A stretch of 64,000 bases of DNA from Halorubrum sp. GN11_10-6_MGM (GCF_005435165.1 NZ_SGUC01000010.1:1-64000); one strand, 5' to 3'. Positions 17,241 through 25,465 are shown, counted from the first letter of the stretch. The notes: generated by a model not told the origin, from the letters alone. Translations and numbers: made by a program.

Positions 17241-17654
17241 ATGAGCGATTGGGACCTCGACCTGCGGGACGCCGAGGCGAAGATGGACGAGGCGTTCGCG
17301 GCCGCCGGCGACGTCGTCCTCGGCGTCTTGGACGGCACGACCGACCCGGAGGCGTGGGTCCGCAGCGTCGACTACGGGAACACGCTGGTGTTGTCCATCG
17401 AGGGCGACCTCAACGAGCTCGCCGCCCCCTTCGCGCGCGACGTGAAGGACATGGACGGCGAGCTGATGCACTTCCGGGGCTTCCTCGTGGTCACCCCGCC
17501 CGGTGTGAGCATCGACACCGACCGACTGAGCGACGCCGGCGGCGACGAGGGAACGGACGGCGACGGACGAACGGGCGGCGAGGAAGGAAGCGACGACGAG
17601 GGGAGCCCCGACTCGGACGGGCCCGAGGAGAAAAGCGGCGGCGAAGAGGCCTGA
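17241..17654 (+). CDS. DUF5779-type haloarchaeal protein
   Basis: A 137-residue cytoplasmic protein that I recall as a haloarchaeal family (DUF5779). The first about 90 residues are ordered (MSDWDLDLRDAEAKMDEAFA, then 'VVLGVLDGTTDPEAWV' and 'VKDMDGELMHFRGFLVVTPPGV'). The rest is an Asp/Glu/Gly-rich disordered tail. Function is unknown. It diverges from the DsbA-like gene and converges on the acyl-CoA synthetase gene with only seven bases between stop codons. Confidence 0.65.
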   Translation: MSDWDLDLRDAEAKMDEAFAAAGDVVLGVLDGTTDPEAWVRSVDYGNTLVLSIEGDLNELAAPFARDVKDMDGELMHFRGFLVVTPPGVSIDTDRLSDAGGDEGTDGDGRTGGEEGSDDEGSPDSDGPEEKSGGEEA

Positions 17655-17661
17655 GGCGTTT

Positions 17662-19278
17662 CTACCCTTCGCCGACCATCCGGTCCTCCTCATCCCACTC
17701 GCGCTCGCGCAGCTCGTACTTCTGGATCTTCCCGGTGGCGGTCGTCGGGAGTTCCGCGACGAACTCCACCTCGCCCGGCGTCTTGTAGTCGGCGACGCGC
17801 TCGCGCACGAACGCCTTGAGTTCCTCGGGCGTCGCGGCCGCGTCGTTCGGGTCGCCGCCCTCGGGGACGACGAACGCCTTCGGCGTCTCGCCCCAGCGCT
17901 CGTCGGGCGCCGGGATGACGGCGACATCGGAGACGGCGTCGTGTTCGAAGAGGGTGTCCTCCAGTTCGATCGAGGAGATGTTCTCCCCGCCGGAGATGAT
18001 GATGTCCTTCTTCCGGTCCTGGATCGAGACGAACCCGTCCTCGTCGACGACGGCCAGGTCGCCCATGTGGTAGTACCCCTCCAGCCGCTCCGAGAACGCC
18101 TGCTCGGTGGCCTCGGGCTTGTTCCAGTAGCGGTCCATCACCTGGTTGCCGCGGACGACGATCTCGCCGATCGTCTCGCCGTCGGCGGGCACGTCCTCGC
18201 CGTCCTCGTCGACGACGCGCACGTCGGTGCCGAGGTAGCCGATCCCCTGCGTCTTCTTCACGGCGAATCGGTCGTCGGAGTCGGCGTCGAAGTGGCGCTT
18301 CGCGTCGGAGGTGGTGATCAGCGGGCCGGTCTCGGTGGCGCCGTACACGTGTTTGAGATCCCAGCCGAACTCCTCCTCGACGGTGCGAATGGTCGCCTCC
18401 GGCGGCGCCGCCCCCGCGGTGGCGACGCGGACATCGTTGTCGCCGGCCGTTTCGCCCCCGTGTTCGGCGTAGTGGTCGCCGAGCATGTTGAGGACGGTCG
18501 GCGCCGCACAGAAGTACGACACGTCCTCCCCGCGGATGCACTCGAACGCCTCCGCGACGTCCACCCCGCGGGTACAGATGTGCCGGGCCCCCGCACCGGT
18601 GATCGCGTAGATGTGTCCCCACCCGTTGACGTGGAACATCGGTAGCGTCCAGAGGTAGACGTCGTCGTCGGTGATCTCCTGGTGGATCGAGATGAGGTAC
18701 GCGTGGAGCGTCTCGGCGCGGTGGGTGCGACAGACGCCCTTCGGGTCGCCGGTGGTCCCCGAGGTGTAGTTGATCGTGATCACCTCGTCCTCGTCCATCT
18801 CCGGCCGCTCGTAGCTATCGGGGTCCGCGTCGTCGAGCGCGTCGTCGAACGACTCCCAGTCGCCCTCGACCGCGTCGGCGTCGTTCGTGAGGAACGTCTC
18901 GGTGGGCACCTCGTCGCGGATCGCCTCGACGTTCTCCGCGTACTCGGCGTCAGCGTAGATGGCGTCGACGCCCGCGTCCGAGAGCATGTACGAGAAGTCG
19001 TCCGGCGTGAGCCGGTAGTTCAGCGGCGCGTGGATCGCGCCGACCTGCATCGCGCCGTAGGCGGCCTCCAAGTGGTAGTGCGTGTTGGGGTCCAACACCG
19101 CGACGCGGTCGCCCTTCTCGATCCCGCGCTCTTGGAGCGCGGCGGAGAAGCGGTCGGCGCGCTCGCCGAGCTCCGCGTACGTGTAGCGCGTCCCGTCCAC
19201 GGCGAGGACGGCCTCCTCGTCGGCGTAGTGTCGCCGTGCGCGGTCCAGAAAGTCCGTCGTCAACAGCGGCTTGTGCAT
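17662..19278 (-). CDS. AMP-forming acyl-CoA synthetase
   Basis: A 538-residue adenylate-forming enzyme of the long-chain/medium-chain fatty acyl-CoA ligase type, activating a carboxylic acid with ATP and CoA. The AMP-binding signature 'INYTSGTTGDPKGVCRTHR' (about residues 165-183), 'YGATETGPL' (about 310-318), 'GYYHMGDLAVVDEDGF' (about 405-420) and the C-terminal lysine in 'LPTTATGKIQKYELRE' (about 510-525) are all present, so the enzyme looks intact. It is cytoplasmic with no signal. The acid substrate cannot be read from sequence; homologues act in fatty-acid beta-oxidation. Confidence 0.9.
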   Translation of the reverse strand: MHKPLLTTDFLDRARRHYADEEAVLAVDGTRYTYAELGERADRFSAALQERGIEKGDRVAVLDPNTHYHLEAAYGAMQVGAIHAPLNYRLTPDDFSYMLSDAGVDAIYADAEYAENVEAIRDEVPTETFLTNDADAVEGDWESFDDALDDADPDSYERPEMDEDEVITINYTSGTTGDPKGVCRTHRAETLHAYLISIHQEITDDDVYLWTLPMFHVNGWGHIYAITGAGARHICTRGVDVAEAFECIRGEDVSYFCAAPTVLNMLGDHYAEHGGETAGDNDVRVATAGAAPPEATIRTVEEEFGWDLKHVYGATETGPLITTSDAKRHFDADSDDRFAVKKTQGIGYLGTDVRVVDEDGEDVPADGETIGEIVVRGNQVMDRYWNKPEATEQAFSERLEGYYHMGDLAVVDEDGFVSIQDRKKDIIISGGENISSIELEDTLFEHDAVSDVAVIPAPDERWGETPKAFVVPEGGDPNDAAATPEELKAFVRERVADYKTPGEVEFVAELPTTATGKIQKYELREREWDEEDRMVGEG

Positions 19279-19376
19279 CGTCTATCACTATCGATGATGA
19301 GTGAAATCGTTTGCGGCCGACGCAAGGGTCGGGCGTCGCGGGAGCCTTTTCACGGTCGCCCACGGAGAGGCGGGAA

Positions 19377-19616
19377 ATGAGCGACGAGTCCGAGGGATCG
19401 GCGTTCGACGAGGGGTACGTGGTTCCGATCGCGGGACTGCTGGCGTTCATGTTCGCGCTGATGGCGGGGCTCACCGCGCAGCGGGCGCTCTCCGGCGATC
19501 CGGCCGACGTCGCCGTTCCGGTCGGTTTCGGCGCCGTCGCGGTTATCGCGTTGCGAATCCGGATGAAGGCCATCGCGGCGCGTAGCGGGGACGACGAGGA
19601 GGCGAGCGAGGAGTGA
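19377..19616 (+). CDS. Small two-helix membrane protein
   Basis: A 79-residue protein of unknown function. A hydrophilic start (MSDESEGSAFDEGY) precedes two hydrophobic helices ('VVPIAGLLAFMFALMAGLTA' and 'VAVPVGFGAVAVIALRI') and an acidic tail (SGDDEEASEE). The pattern suggests both ends face the cytoplasm. It diverges from the acyl-CoA synthetase and sits just upstream of the initiator tRNA gene. Confidence 0.65.
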   Translation: MSDESEGSAFDEGYVVPIAGLLAFMFALMAGLTAQRALSGDPADVAVPVGFGAVAVIALRIRMKAIAARSGDDEEASEE

Positions 19617-19702
19617 CGGGACGGACCTGCTCGGACGCGGGCGGCGGGAGCGCGACCGCCGCTGACGCGTGGACGAATCGCACACCGGCGTCGGGATCAG
19701 AA

Positions 19703-19712
19703 CCCTTAACAG
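19703..19712 (+). promoter_or_regulatory. Promoter element of initiator tRNA gene
   Basis: CCCTTAACAG is centred about 27 bases upstream of the mature tRNA 5' end, a normal archaeal TATA position. Confidence 0.5.
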
Positions 19713-19734
19713 TCGCACGCGATTTTGCTACGAT

Positions 19735-19809
19735 AGCGGGATGGGATAGCCAGGAGATTCCGCCGGGCTCATAACCCGGAGATCGGTAGTTCAAATCTAC
19801 CTCCCGCTA
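19735..19809 (+). tRNA. Initiator tRNA-Met (CAU)
   Basis: The 75-base sequence folds as a complete cloverleaf. The acceptor stem AGCGGGA pairs with TCCCGCT and is followed by discriminator A. The anticodon stem CCGGG/CCCGG encloses the loop CTCATAA with anticodon CAT at 19770-19772, and the T-arm is GGTAG-TTCAAAT-CTACC. Initiator identity is supported by the A1:U72 pair and the three consecutive G:C pairs next to the anticodon loop, both established marks of archaeal initiator tRNA. There is no intron and CCA is not encoded. It lies 280 bases upstream of the aIF2-beta gene, whose product belongs to the complex that brings this tRNA to the ribosome. Confidence 0.96.
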
Positions 19810-19816
19810 TCTTCTG
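19789..19816 (+). repeat. 28-bp direct repeat, copy 1 (tRNA 3' end; att-like)
   Basis: The last 21 bases of the initiator tRNA plus 7 bases downstream (through ATCTTCTG). It is repeated exactly at 19923-19950. A duplication of a tRNA 3' end is the usual footprint of tRNA-targeted integration. Confidence 0.8.
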
Positions 19817-19857
19817 TCGACGACCGTGAACGCCGAGCGCAGCGAGGCGTGAACAGC

Positions 19858-19892
19858 GTCGTCGACGAGATAGCCCCGGAGAAGATTTGAAC
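19858..19892 (-). repeat. Diverged inverted copy of the tRNA 3' end
   Basis: Read on the minus strand this segment matches tRNA 3' end plus flank (19789-19824) in identical blocks of 10, 5 and 9 bases with substitutions between. Its part AGATTTGAACCA (19883-19894) also forms a perfect 12-bp inverted repeat with TGGTTCAAATCT (19921-19932). Confidence 0.65.
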
Positions 19893-19922
19893 CAAGGAAC
19901 GGGGCGGTGCGGAGTGACTGTG

Positions 19923-19950
19923 GTTCAAATCTACCTCCCGCTATCTTCTG
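19923..19950 (+). repeat. 28-bp direct repeat, copy 2 (tRNA 3' end fragment)
   Basis: A perfect second copy of the tRNA 3' terminal 21 bases and 7 bases of flank, with no tRNA body before it. The 106 bases between the copies contain no gene. Candidate attachment-site remnant. Confidence 0.8.
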
Positions 19951-20089
19951 GACGAACGCTACACGCCGAGTCGCGCGTTCGGTTTCCGTTCCTTCGTTTT
20001 TCGATCTCGTCTCTCGCCTCGGAGCCGTGTCTCTGTCGCTCGATCCCGAACCCGGAAGCGATTTCCGTCGCGCTGTCGTTCCCTCCCGT

Positions 20090-20701
20090 ATGGATTACGA
20101 ATCGAGCCTCGACCGCGCGATGGAGGAGGTGCCCGATCTGGGCGGCTCCGACGAGCGGCTGTCGGTTCCGGACCCCGAAACGCAGAAGGACGGCGCGTTC
20201 ACCCGACTGACGAACCTCTCGGCGATCGCCGACGCGCTGAGTCGCGACCCCGAACACGTCCACTCGAAGATCCAGCAGGAGCTCGGCACGGCCGGCCAGT
20301 ACGAGGACGGCCGCGCGCGCTACAGCGGGAACTTCCGCGAGCGCGACTTCCAGGCCGCGATCGACTCGTACATCGAGTCGTTCGTCACCTGCTCGGAGTG
20401 CGGCCTCCCGGACACCCGACTGGAGACCGAAAACCGGACGCCGATGCTCCGCTGCGAGGCCTGCGGGGCGTTCCGCCCGGTGGCGAAGCAGAACACCTCC
20501 AACACGCAGCGGCAGGAGGACGCCGTCGAGTCCGGCAACACCTACGAACTCGAGATCGTCGGCACCGGTCGCAAGGGCGACGGCGTCGCCGAGCGCGGCG
20601 AGTACACGATCTTCGTCCCCGGCGCACAGGAGGGCGAGACGGTGACCGCCTACATCAAGAACGTCTCCGGCAACCTCGCGTTCGCCCGCCGCGAGAACTG
20701 A
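20090..20701 (+). CDS. eif2b: Translation initiation factor aIF2 subunit beta, with TRAM domain
   Basis: A 203-residue protein. Residues about 1-135 are the archaeal/eukaryotic IF2-beta fold, with an N-terminal helical part ('YESSLDRAMEEVPD') and a C-terminal zinc ribbon with four Cys in two CxxC pairs ('VTCSECGLPDT' and 'LRCEACGAFRP'). Residues about 145-203 form a TRAM-type RNA-binding beta-barrel ('YELEIVGTGRKGDGVAERGE' to 'AYIKNVSGNLAFA'), an addition common in haloarchaeal homologues. The protein is part of the aIF2 trimer that delivers Met-tRNAi to the small ribosomal subunit. The ATG at 20090 starts the family-typical sequence; an upstream open frame is unrelated. Confidence 0.93.
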   Translation: MDYESSLDRAMEEVPDLGGSDERLSVPDPETQKDGAFTRLTNLSAIADALSRDPEHVHSKIQQELGTAGQYEDGRARYSGNFRERDFQAAIDSYIESFVTCSECGLPDTRLETENRTPMLRCEACGAFRPVAKQNTSNTQRQEDAVESGNTYELEIVGTGRKGDGVAERGEYTIFVPGAQEGETVTAYIKNVSGNLAFARREN

Positions 20702-20751
20702 GCGACGGCCGACGCGTCTCGCCGCCCGGCTGATACCGTTCCGCTACCCGA

Positions 20752-20762
20752 CCGTTTATCGG
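20752..20762 (+). promoter_or_regulatory. TATA box of the M24 gene
   Basis: CCGTTTATCGG is centred 27 bases before the ATG at 20784; a leaderless transcript is expected. Confidence 0.6.
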
Positions 20763-20783
20763 CCCGTTCGCACATCTTGAGCC

Positions 20784-21959
20784 ATGGCCACGCGACTCCC
20801 CGAGTCGGCCTTCGCGGACCGGCTCGCCGCCGTCAGAAATCGCCTCGCCGACACCGACGCCGACGCCGCGACGTGGGTCGGCGCGACGGCGATCGAGTAC
20901 CTCACCGGCTTCCATCACATCCAGACGGAGCGCCCGGTCGTCCTCGCGGTCACCGACGACCGCGTGGAGATCACCGTGCCGCGGTTGGAGGTTGAGCGCG
21001 TCGAACCCAACCCGCGGATCGACGCCGTCAATCACTACTTCGATTACCCCGGCGGCGAGCCCGTCTCGGTCGCCGTCGAGATGATGAACGACCTCGGCGT
21101 CGACGCGATCGCCGCCGACGCGGATGGTCCCCCGGGCGTGATGGGGTACGAGGGGCCCGCCTTCTCGGAGTTCCTCGACGTCGAGACGCAGTCGTGGGTC
21201 GACCGGATGCGCTGGGCGAAGTCCGACGACGAGGTCGACCTGATCCGCGAGTCCGCGAAGTGGGCGAACCTCGGTCACCGCTACCTCGCCGACTTCTCCG
21301 AGCCGGGCGCACACCCGTCGACCGTCTCGCAGCGCGCGTCGACCGAGGCCTCCCGCGCCATGCTCGACGCACTCGGTGACAACTACAGCGTTCGCGTCCG
21401 GGGCGACGGGCCGGTTCACGCCGGCTACATCTCCGGCGAGGAGACCGCGCTCCCGCACGGCCACACCCCCAACGAGCGGCTCTCGGAGGGCGACGTCCTC
21501 GTTACGGGCGCGACCGCGAACGTCGACGGCTACCGCTCGGAGTTAGAGCGGACGATGTTCGTCGGCGACTACTCCGACGAGCAGGAGCACTACTTCGAGC
21601 TCATGCTGGAGGCGCAGACGCTCGCCATCGACGCGCTGGGCCCGGGCGTGCCGGTGGCCGAGGTCGACGAGGTCGTCTGGGAGTACTTCGAGGAGCAGGG
21701 CGTGACCGACCTCGCGCAACACCACGTCGGCCACAACATCGGGCTCGGCGCCCACGAGCCGCCGTACATCGACCGGGGCTGGGGCGAGCGGTCCGACGGC
21801 GACGACGCCGTGATGGCGCCCGGGCACGTCTACACCATCGAGCCCGGCCTCTACACGGACGAGTACGGCTACCGCCACTCAGACACGGTCGCGATCACCG
21901 AGTCGGGGACGGAGCGGCTCACCAACTACCCGCGCGACATCGACTCGAACGTCGTCTGA
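20784..21959 (+). CDS. M24 (pita-bread) peptidase-like protein with altered metal site
   Basis: A 391-residue protein with the creatinase-type N-terminal domain (about 1-150; 'YLTGFHHIQTERPVVLAV') and the pita-bread M24 domain (about 165-390), as in Xaa-Pro aminopeptidase and dipeptidase. The His in 'HHVGHNIGLGAHEPP' (H317) and the Glu in 'YTIEPGLY' (E353) are kept. The first Asp of the usual metal set is Val (V240, in 'LVTGATANV'), the second is Glu (E253, in 'YRSELERT'), and the last Glu of the 'R.ED' motif is Ser (S366, in 'YRHSDT'). The protein may therefore be a non-peptidase M24 member or use a different metal arrangement. Confidence 0.85.
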   Translation: MATRLPESAFADRLAAVRNRLADTDADAATWVGATAIEYLTGFHHIQTERPVVLAVTDDRVEITVPRLEVERVEPNPRIDAVNHYFDYPGGEPVSVAVEMMNDLGVDAIAADADGPPGVMGYEGPAFSEFLDVETQSWVDRMRWAKSDDEVDLIRESAKWANLGHRYLADFSEPGAHPSTVSQRASTEASRAMLDALGDNYSVRVRGDGPVHAGYISGEETALPHGHTPNERLSEGDVLVTGATANVDGYRSELERTMFVGDYSDEQEHYFELMLEAQTLAIDALGPGVPVAEVDEVVWEYFEEQGVTDLAQHHVGHNIGLGAHEPPYIDRGWGERSDGDDAVMAPGHVYTIEPGLYTDEYGYRHSDTVAITESGTERLTNYPRDIDSNVV

Positions 21960-21969
21960 GCGCGGACGT

Positions 21970-22122
21970 TCAGGCGATCCGCTCGACGGCGACCCGGTGG
22001 CCGGTGTCGGCGACGTGTTTTTGACCGAGCATTTCCGCGGCCGACGAGGCGTCACAGAGGCGTTCGAGGGGGCACTCGCGACAGACGACGTGGTAGCGTT
22101 CGGCTTCGAACGAGGAGTACAT
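21970..22122 (-). CDS. 50-residue Cys-pair micro-protein
   Basis: A very short open frame with an ATG at 22122 and stop at 21970-21972: start MYSSFEAERYHVVCRECPLE, ending in 'VADTGHRVAVERIA'. It has three Cys (C..C, then C eight residues later in 'CPLERLCD'), a possible zinc or thiol site. It converges on the M24 gene with ten bases between stop codons. Haloarchaea encode many Cys-containing proteins of this size, so a real gene is plausible; no function can be assigned. Confidence 0.55.
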   Translation of the reverse strand: MYSSFEAERYHVVCRECPLERLCDASSAAEMLGQKHVADTGHRVAVERIA

Positions 22123-22209
22123 ACTCTCCACACTCTCCCCCGGGGGATAGTTACGAGCACCGTACCACCCCGATAGTCAGTCCCTACCACACGGCGGGAG
22201 GCGCCCGCG

Positions 22210-24582
22210 TCACTCGGGCGCCGGCGGGGACCGCGACTCGAACCGGTCGAGCGCGACCTCCAGCATGTCCGGACTGACGGGCTGGTACTCCTCGCGCTCG
22301 TGTTCGGGGAGGTACTCCCGGACGCCGTTCCACGAGTCGCGGGCGTATCGGGCGTCGAGCAGAACGCGGACGCCGCGCTCGTCCGGCCCGCGGATGACGC
22401 GGCCGACCGCCTGCCGGGCCTTTCGCACGGCGGGGACCGTGAGCGCCGTCTCGAAGCCCGACTCGAACCGGCGGTCGTACGCGGTGATCACCGCGCGCGT
22501 CTGCGGCCGCGCCGTGTTGATTATCGGGACGCCGCAGACGACCGCGGCGGAGAGCCGGTCGCCGCGGTAGTCGACGCCCTCCGTGAGCGTTCCGCGGAGG
22601 CTCGTCACCAGCACCTTCCCGTCGCCCGCGAAGAAATCGTCCTTCAGCGACTCCGTCTCGCGGTCGCCGGAGGACTCGTCGAGCAGGACCGGCTTGTCGA
22701 GGCGGTCGGCGAGCGCCTCGGCCATCCACGTCGCCTCGGCGTAGCTCGGGGTGCCGACGAGGACGTTCCCGTCGCGGCGCGCGACCGCGGCCGTCGCGTC
22801 GAGGTGCGCGAGCCGCGTCGGGTTCTCCTCGCCGGGCGCCCCGCGGTTCTGGTGGGTGAACTTCGGCGCGTCGACCGCGAGGCTCGCGCGGTTCGCCTCG
22901 GGGAAGGATAGGCCGTACGTCCGCTCGACGACCGGCCGCCCGCGCTCCGCGAGGTGATCGAGACCGGTCACCTCCCGGAACAGGTCCATCGGTTCCAGCG
23001 TCGCGCTCATGAGGACGCCGCCGCCGAACTCGGCGAGTCGCTCGCCGATCGGCTCGCTCGGCAGGCAGTTGTGGAGCGCTAAGCGCGCGTTGTACGCCCG
23101 CCGCCACGAGTCCGGCGGCTCCGTCTCGTCGAACGTGCGTTCGAGCTCGATCGCCCGGAAGAAGTCGGTGTGCCCCTCGCGGTACCAGGCGTTGAGCGTC
23201 CGACCGACGCCGGGGGCGGCGCGCTGTTTGTCCTCGTCTTCCAGCGAGTCGAGGACGCGCTTGACGACCGCGCCGACCTGTTCGGCGCGCGCCCAGACCC
23301 GCTCGCCGTACCCCTCGCCGTCCGCCCACGCCGTGATCTCGTCTTCGCCCGGCTCCTCGGGGTCGCGGAGCGGGATCTCCGTATCGTCGAGCTCGCGCAT
23401 CGACGCCCGCCAGTCGGGGCGCTCGCGGTCGAGGTGCGCGGTCACGCGGCGGTCGAGTTCGCCGCGGAGGTCGGCGTAGAACTCGCGGACCGCCTCGATC
23501 TCCTCGACGTTGACGTCGGCGTCTTCCAGTTCGCCGCGGACCAAGGCGGCGTCGTCCGACTCCGCGCCAGCCGACTCGAACGAGAGCGGCTGGACGACGC
23601 GGGTGAGTTCGTTCTCCGCGTCGCGGAGGCTCGCGTCGGCGACGGCGTCGCTCACGAGATCGCGGACGCGCGGTTCGAGCATGTGCGCCTCGTCGCAGAC
23701 GACGAACGTCGAGTCGTCGAGGAGCGCGCCGGTGAACGTGCCGGTCGTCACGGGGTCGAACGCGTGGTAGTAGTTGCCGATCACGACCTCGACCTCCGGG
23801 ACGAGCGCGCCCATGATCGAGTGGGGACAGGAGCCGTGGCCGGCGGCGAGCCGGACCAGCTCGTCGCTGTCGACGTGGCCGAGCTCCGTGACGTCGAACG
23901 GGACCGCCTCTGCGGGGTCGCCGTCCTCCGAGAGGTCGTCGAGGAAGCCTGCGTAAAAGGGGCAGAACTCGACATCGTCGTACTCCTCGGTGTCCGGGCG
24001 GTACGGCGTCGGCTCGCCGTCGACTGCGAGGTAGTCGGCGGCAGACGCGTCAGCGCCGTCACCGGCGGCTCCCGCCGATCCCGAGTCCATGAGCCCGACC
24101 TGCTGGCTCCGCGCCTCGCTCACGAGGTTGGAGGTCGTCGTCGCCCCGCCGTCGCCGACGAGGTTCCGGGTGCGCTCGCGGAGCCCCTCGCAGCGCTCGT
24201 ACACGTTCTCGCGGTCGATCCCGCCGCGGTTCTCGCGCGCGTACGGGCAGACGTCGGCCTTGCCGACGAGCGTGAGCCCCGAAACGGGGTCGTAGCCGTC
24301 CGGGAGATCGTCGTTTATCGCCCGCAGGTCCGTCTCGAACTGACGCAGCTGCTGTTTGACGCTGGTGAGGACGAAGACGCGCTCGAAGTCGGAGTCGGGG
24401 TCGCGGACGCGGTCGAGCCCGGCGGTGAGCGCGAGCATCGTCTTCCCCGTTCCGCAGGCACCCTCCAGCGCGAGGAAGCCGCCGTCCTCCGCAGCGTCGA
24501 CGGCGGCGTCGATGCCGTCGGCCTGCTCGGGGTAGGGTTCGGGGTGGCCGAAGAGGTCGGCCCACGGGGGCGAGTCGGTCAC
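22210..24582 (-). CDS. XPD/DinG-type superfamily 2 DNA helicase with Fe-S domain
   Basis: A 790-residue ATP-dependent 5'-3' helicase. Motif I 'LEGACGTGKTMLALTAG' lies at about residues 39-55 and the Walker B box is 'VVCDEAHML'. Motif V/VI features are in 'VTSLRGTLTEGVDYRG' and 'KARQAVGRVIRGPDERG'. Four Cys between motifs I and II ('DVCPYA', 'YERCEGL', 'VEFCPFY', 'GSCPHSI') match the 4Fe-4S cluster of the XPD/DinG family. The role inferred is DNA repair or unwinding of special structures. The C-terminus is Pro/Glu-rich. Length exceeds XPD of thermophilic archaea by about 230 residues because of acidic insertions. Confidence 0.9.
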   Translation of the reverse strand: MTDSPPWADLFGHPEPYPEQADGIDAAVDAAEDGGFLALEGACGTGKTMLALTAGLDRVRDPDSDFERVFVLTSVKQQLRQFETDLRAINDDLPDGYDPVSGLTLVGKADVCPYARENRGGIDRENVYERCEGLRERTRNLVGDGGATTTSNLVSEARSQQVGLMDSGSAGAAGDGADASAADYLAVDGEPTPYRPDTEEYDDVEFCPFYAGFLDDLSEDGDPAEAVPFDVTELGHVDSDELVRLAAGHGSCPHSIMGALVPEVEVVIGNYYHAFDPVTTGTFTGALLDDSTFVVCDEAHMLEPRVRDLVSDAVADASLRDAENELTRVVQPLSFESAGAESDDAALVRGELEDADVNVEEIEAVREFYADLRGELDRRVTAHLDRERPDWRASMRELDDTEIPLRDPEEPGEDEITAWADGEGYGERVWARAEQVGAVVKRVLDSLEDEDKQRAAPGVGRTLNAWYREGHTDFFRAIELERTFDETEPPDSWRRAYNARLALHNCLPSEPIGERLAEFGGGVLMSATLEPMDLFREVTGLDHLAERGRPVVERTYGLSFPEANRASLAVDAPKFTHQNRGAPGEENPTRLAHLDATAAVARRDGNVLVGTPSYAEATWMAEALADRLDKPVLLDESSGDRETESLKDDFFAGDGKVLVTSLRGTLTEGVDYRGDRLSAAVVCGVPIINTARPQTRAVITAYDRRFESGFETALTVPAVRKARQAVGRVIRGPDERGVRVLLDARYARDSWNGVREYLPEHEREEYQPVSPDMLEVALDRFESRSPPAPE

Positions 24583-24683
24583 GGGAGCGAGTTACGCGCC
24601 ATCCGATTTAAACGCTTCATCGGCGGTCGCGACGCTATCCGTCGAGCCCGCCGGTGGTCGATCGCCACCGCGTCCGCGGGTCG

Positions 24684-25340
24684 TCACTCCACGATGTCGT
24701 GGAGGTCGGCCAGGTTCTCGATCTCCCAGGTCGGCCAGACGTTCAGCTCCCAGTCGCGGCGATGGGGGCGGCGGATGAACGCCGAGTCGATCCCGGCGTT
24801 CTCGGCCGCGCGCACGTCGGATTCGTTGTCGCCGACGAATAAGGCGTTGCCCGCGTCGAGGTCGCCGAGCGCCTGCTCGATGTAGTGCGGGTTCGGCTTG
24901 CGGAGCTGGAGCGAATGGATCGTCGGCTCGCGGCCGTACGCGGCGCCCATACGGTCGAACCCGTCGAAGTGATCGACGAGGAAGTCGACGGTCGCCTGCT
25001 GGTTCGACGAGACGATCCCCATCTGGACGTCGAGGTCCTGGAGCTCGTCGAGGTCGTCGTACGGGGTCTTGCGGCCCTCGCGGGCCTCCTGCTGCTGGGC
25101 CCGCGAGACCACGTCGTCGCGCGTCCGCCAGAACGACCCCGGGTCGAGGTCGTACGTCTGACAGACGGTGCCGACGCTGCCGGGGGTCGCACCGATGGTC
25201 ATCTGCTCTACGTCGTCCGGATCGGGCTCCTCGACGCCGCACTCCTCGAACGCGTTCCGGGTCGCGTCCCGGAGCACGTCGAAGCGCGTGCGGCCCACGA
25301 GGACACCGTCGTTGTCGAACACGACGGTATCGTACGTCAT
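24684..25340 (-). CDS. HAD-superfamily hydrolase (phosphatase)
   Basis: A 218-residue haloacid dehalogenase-like phosphatase. Motif I is 'VVFDNDGVLVG' (nucleophile Asp about residue 8, acid/base Asp about 10), motif II 'MGIVSSNQQ', motif III 'LRKPNPHYI' (Lys) and motif IV 'ALFVGDNESDVRAAENAG'. All catalytic residues are present and the cap is the helical C1 type. The substrate is unknown (phosphoglycolate-like is a guess). The ATG at 25340 is preferred to one nine bases upstream because a TATA box is centred 25 bases before it. Confidence 0.85.
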   Translation of the reverse strand: MTYDTVVFDNDGVLVGRTRFDVLRDATRNAFEECGVEEPDPDDVEQMTIGATPGSVGTVCQTYDLDPGSFWRTRDDVVSRAQQQEAREGRKTPYDDLDELQDLDVQMGIVSSNQQATVDFLVDHFDGFDRMGAAYGREPTIHSLQLRKPNPHYIEQALGDLDAGNALFVGDNESDVRAAENAGIDSAFIRRPHRRDWELNVWPTWEIENLADLHDIVE

Positions 25341-25360
25341 AACCTCCATTCACGGCGAGG

Positions 25361-25370
25361 CGGGATAAGG
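25361..25370 (-). promoter_or_regulatory. TATA box of the HAD hydrolase gene
   Basis: CCTTATCCCG (minus strand) is centred about 25 bases before the ATG at 25340 and decides the start. Confidence 0.5.
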
Positions 25371-25465
25371 GTTTCAGTGGCCGTCTCGACGTCGAGAATC
25401 GGAGCTGACGGCCGTTTCTCCCCTGAACGAGTGTTTTTACGCATGTCCGGGTCGTCGACCGACCC

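Noticed and set aside
19923-19950. A second tRNA-Met gene
   Set aside because: Only the 3' part of the T-arm and acceptor strand is present; no D-arm or anticodon arm precedes it.
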